In this document: in pieces, positions 63,759 to 64,000 of the stretch
How positions within the stretch are numbered: position 1 is the stretch's first letter
Layout: each line of letters begins with the position of its first letter
Origin: Tetrahymena thermophila SB210
Lineage: Eukaryota; Ciliophora; Oligohymenophorea; Hymenostomatida; Tetrahymenidae
Length of the DNA: 64,000 nucleotides
NCBI RefSeq assembly: GCF_000189635.1
Contig: NW_002476361.1
Location: 774,363 to 838,362, forward strand
Direction of reading: 5' to 3'
Position numbers and translations under genes: made by a program
The notes under the pieces: model-generated
The model's input: the letters and a program-made list of their open reading frames with translations, nothing else
What the model was told of the DNA's origin: nothing
Databases searched by the model: none

Positions 63759-64000
63759 TTTTGTTTTGTTTATTTGCTTATATTCTTTAATCAATTTAGA
63801 AACAATAGATTTTTTCAACTAAATACTTATAAACCTAAATGCATAAAGAGACAATCTATCAAAGTTGAGTATGGAAATAAATAAATTAGTTACTTAATTT
63901 AATAAATATTTGATGAAACGAATACAAAATAAATAAGATTACTTTATTAGCTATATAATATAAAATTTTTAAAAATCTATCATTCTATTTAAAATTTTTA
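63759..64000. other. upstream of transporter paralogue 2, window edge
   Basis: The transporter frame stays open upstream of the assigned Met for at least 130 bp (with FRFISIQLKKSIVSKLIKEY), so a 5' exon may lie here or beyond the window edge. Confidence 0.3.

Overview
The window reads as nuclear DNA of a ciliate that uses the Tetrahymena-type code. It is extremely AT-rich, and every convincing gene has many in-frame TAA and TAG codons at Gln-like positions and ends only at TGA. Introns are mostly short (about 50-400 nt), start with GTAA/GTAT and end in AG. The gene families present (HMG-box protein, TPR kinase, CXXC-repeat surface protein, FAM161, KEOPS Cgi121) fit Tetrahymena or a close relative. 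All calls below use TAA/TAG = Gln and TGA = stop. Translation was done by hand, so exon borders are predictions. Layout: (1) About 0.4-23.4 kb is a same-strand (minus) array of P-loop GTPases of AIG1/GIMA-like type in three subfamilies: A (4125-5699, 11295-12812, pseudogene 2122-3188), B (6646-8631, 21349-23337, pseudogene about 460-1560) and C (13317-15251, 16057-17958, 18488-20422). Seven copies have uninterrupted frames. B and C copies have a G domain, a long coiled coil and a hydrophobic or glycine-rich C-terminal tail. Flanks of about 430 bp are duplicated with the genes, and relics of a fourth type (D) lie at about 10.5 and 24.9 kb. A GC-richer island (about 1845-2247) of unknown origin has replaced the 3' part of one A copy. 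(2) 25.3-29.3 kb: a frameshifted casein-kinase-1-like gene that has also lost its catalytic residues, then a predicted GPI-anchored, CXXC-repeat surface protein resembling ciliate immobilization antigens. (3) 30.2-39.5 kb: a FAM161-family centriole/basal-body protein and a ten-exon coiled-coil protein (both +), with a convergent KEOPS Cgi121/TPRKB homologue (-). (4) 42.5-49.4 kb: a protein kinase fused to a TPR array (-), divergent from a seven-exon multipass membrane protein with a CCG-containing loop (+). (5) 53.4-53.9 kb: a small HMG-box chromatin protein with one intron (-). (6) 55.9-59.6 kb: a 1224-residue Gln/Asn-rich protein (-). (7) 60.5-63.8 kb: two tandem paralogous major-facilitator transporters (-). 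The genes do not form an operon. The only clear functional grouping is the GTPase array, which has the look of a fast-evolving family (tandem duplication, pseudogenes, changed P-loops, membrane tails). Whether it has a defence-like role, as animal and plant AIG1 families do, is only inference. Intergenic stretches are long, AT-rich and otherwise featureless.
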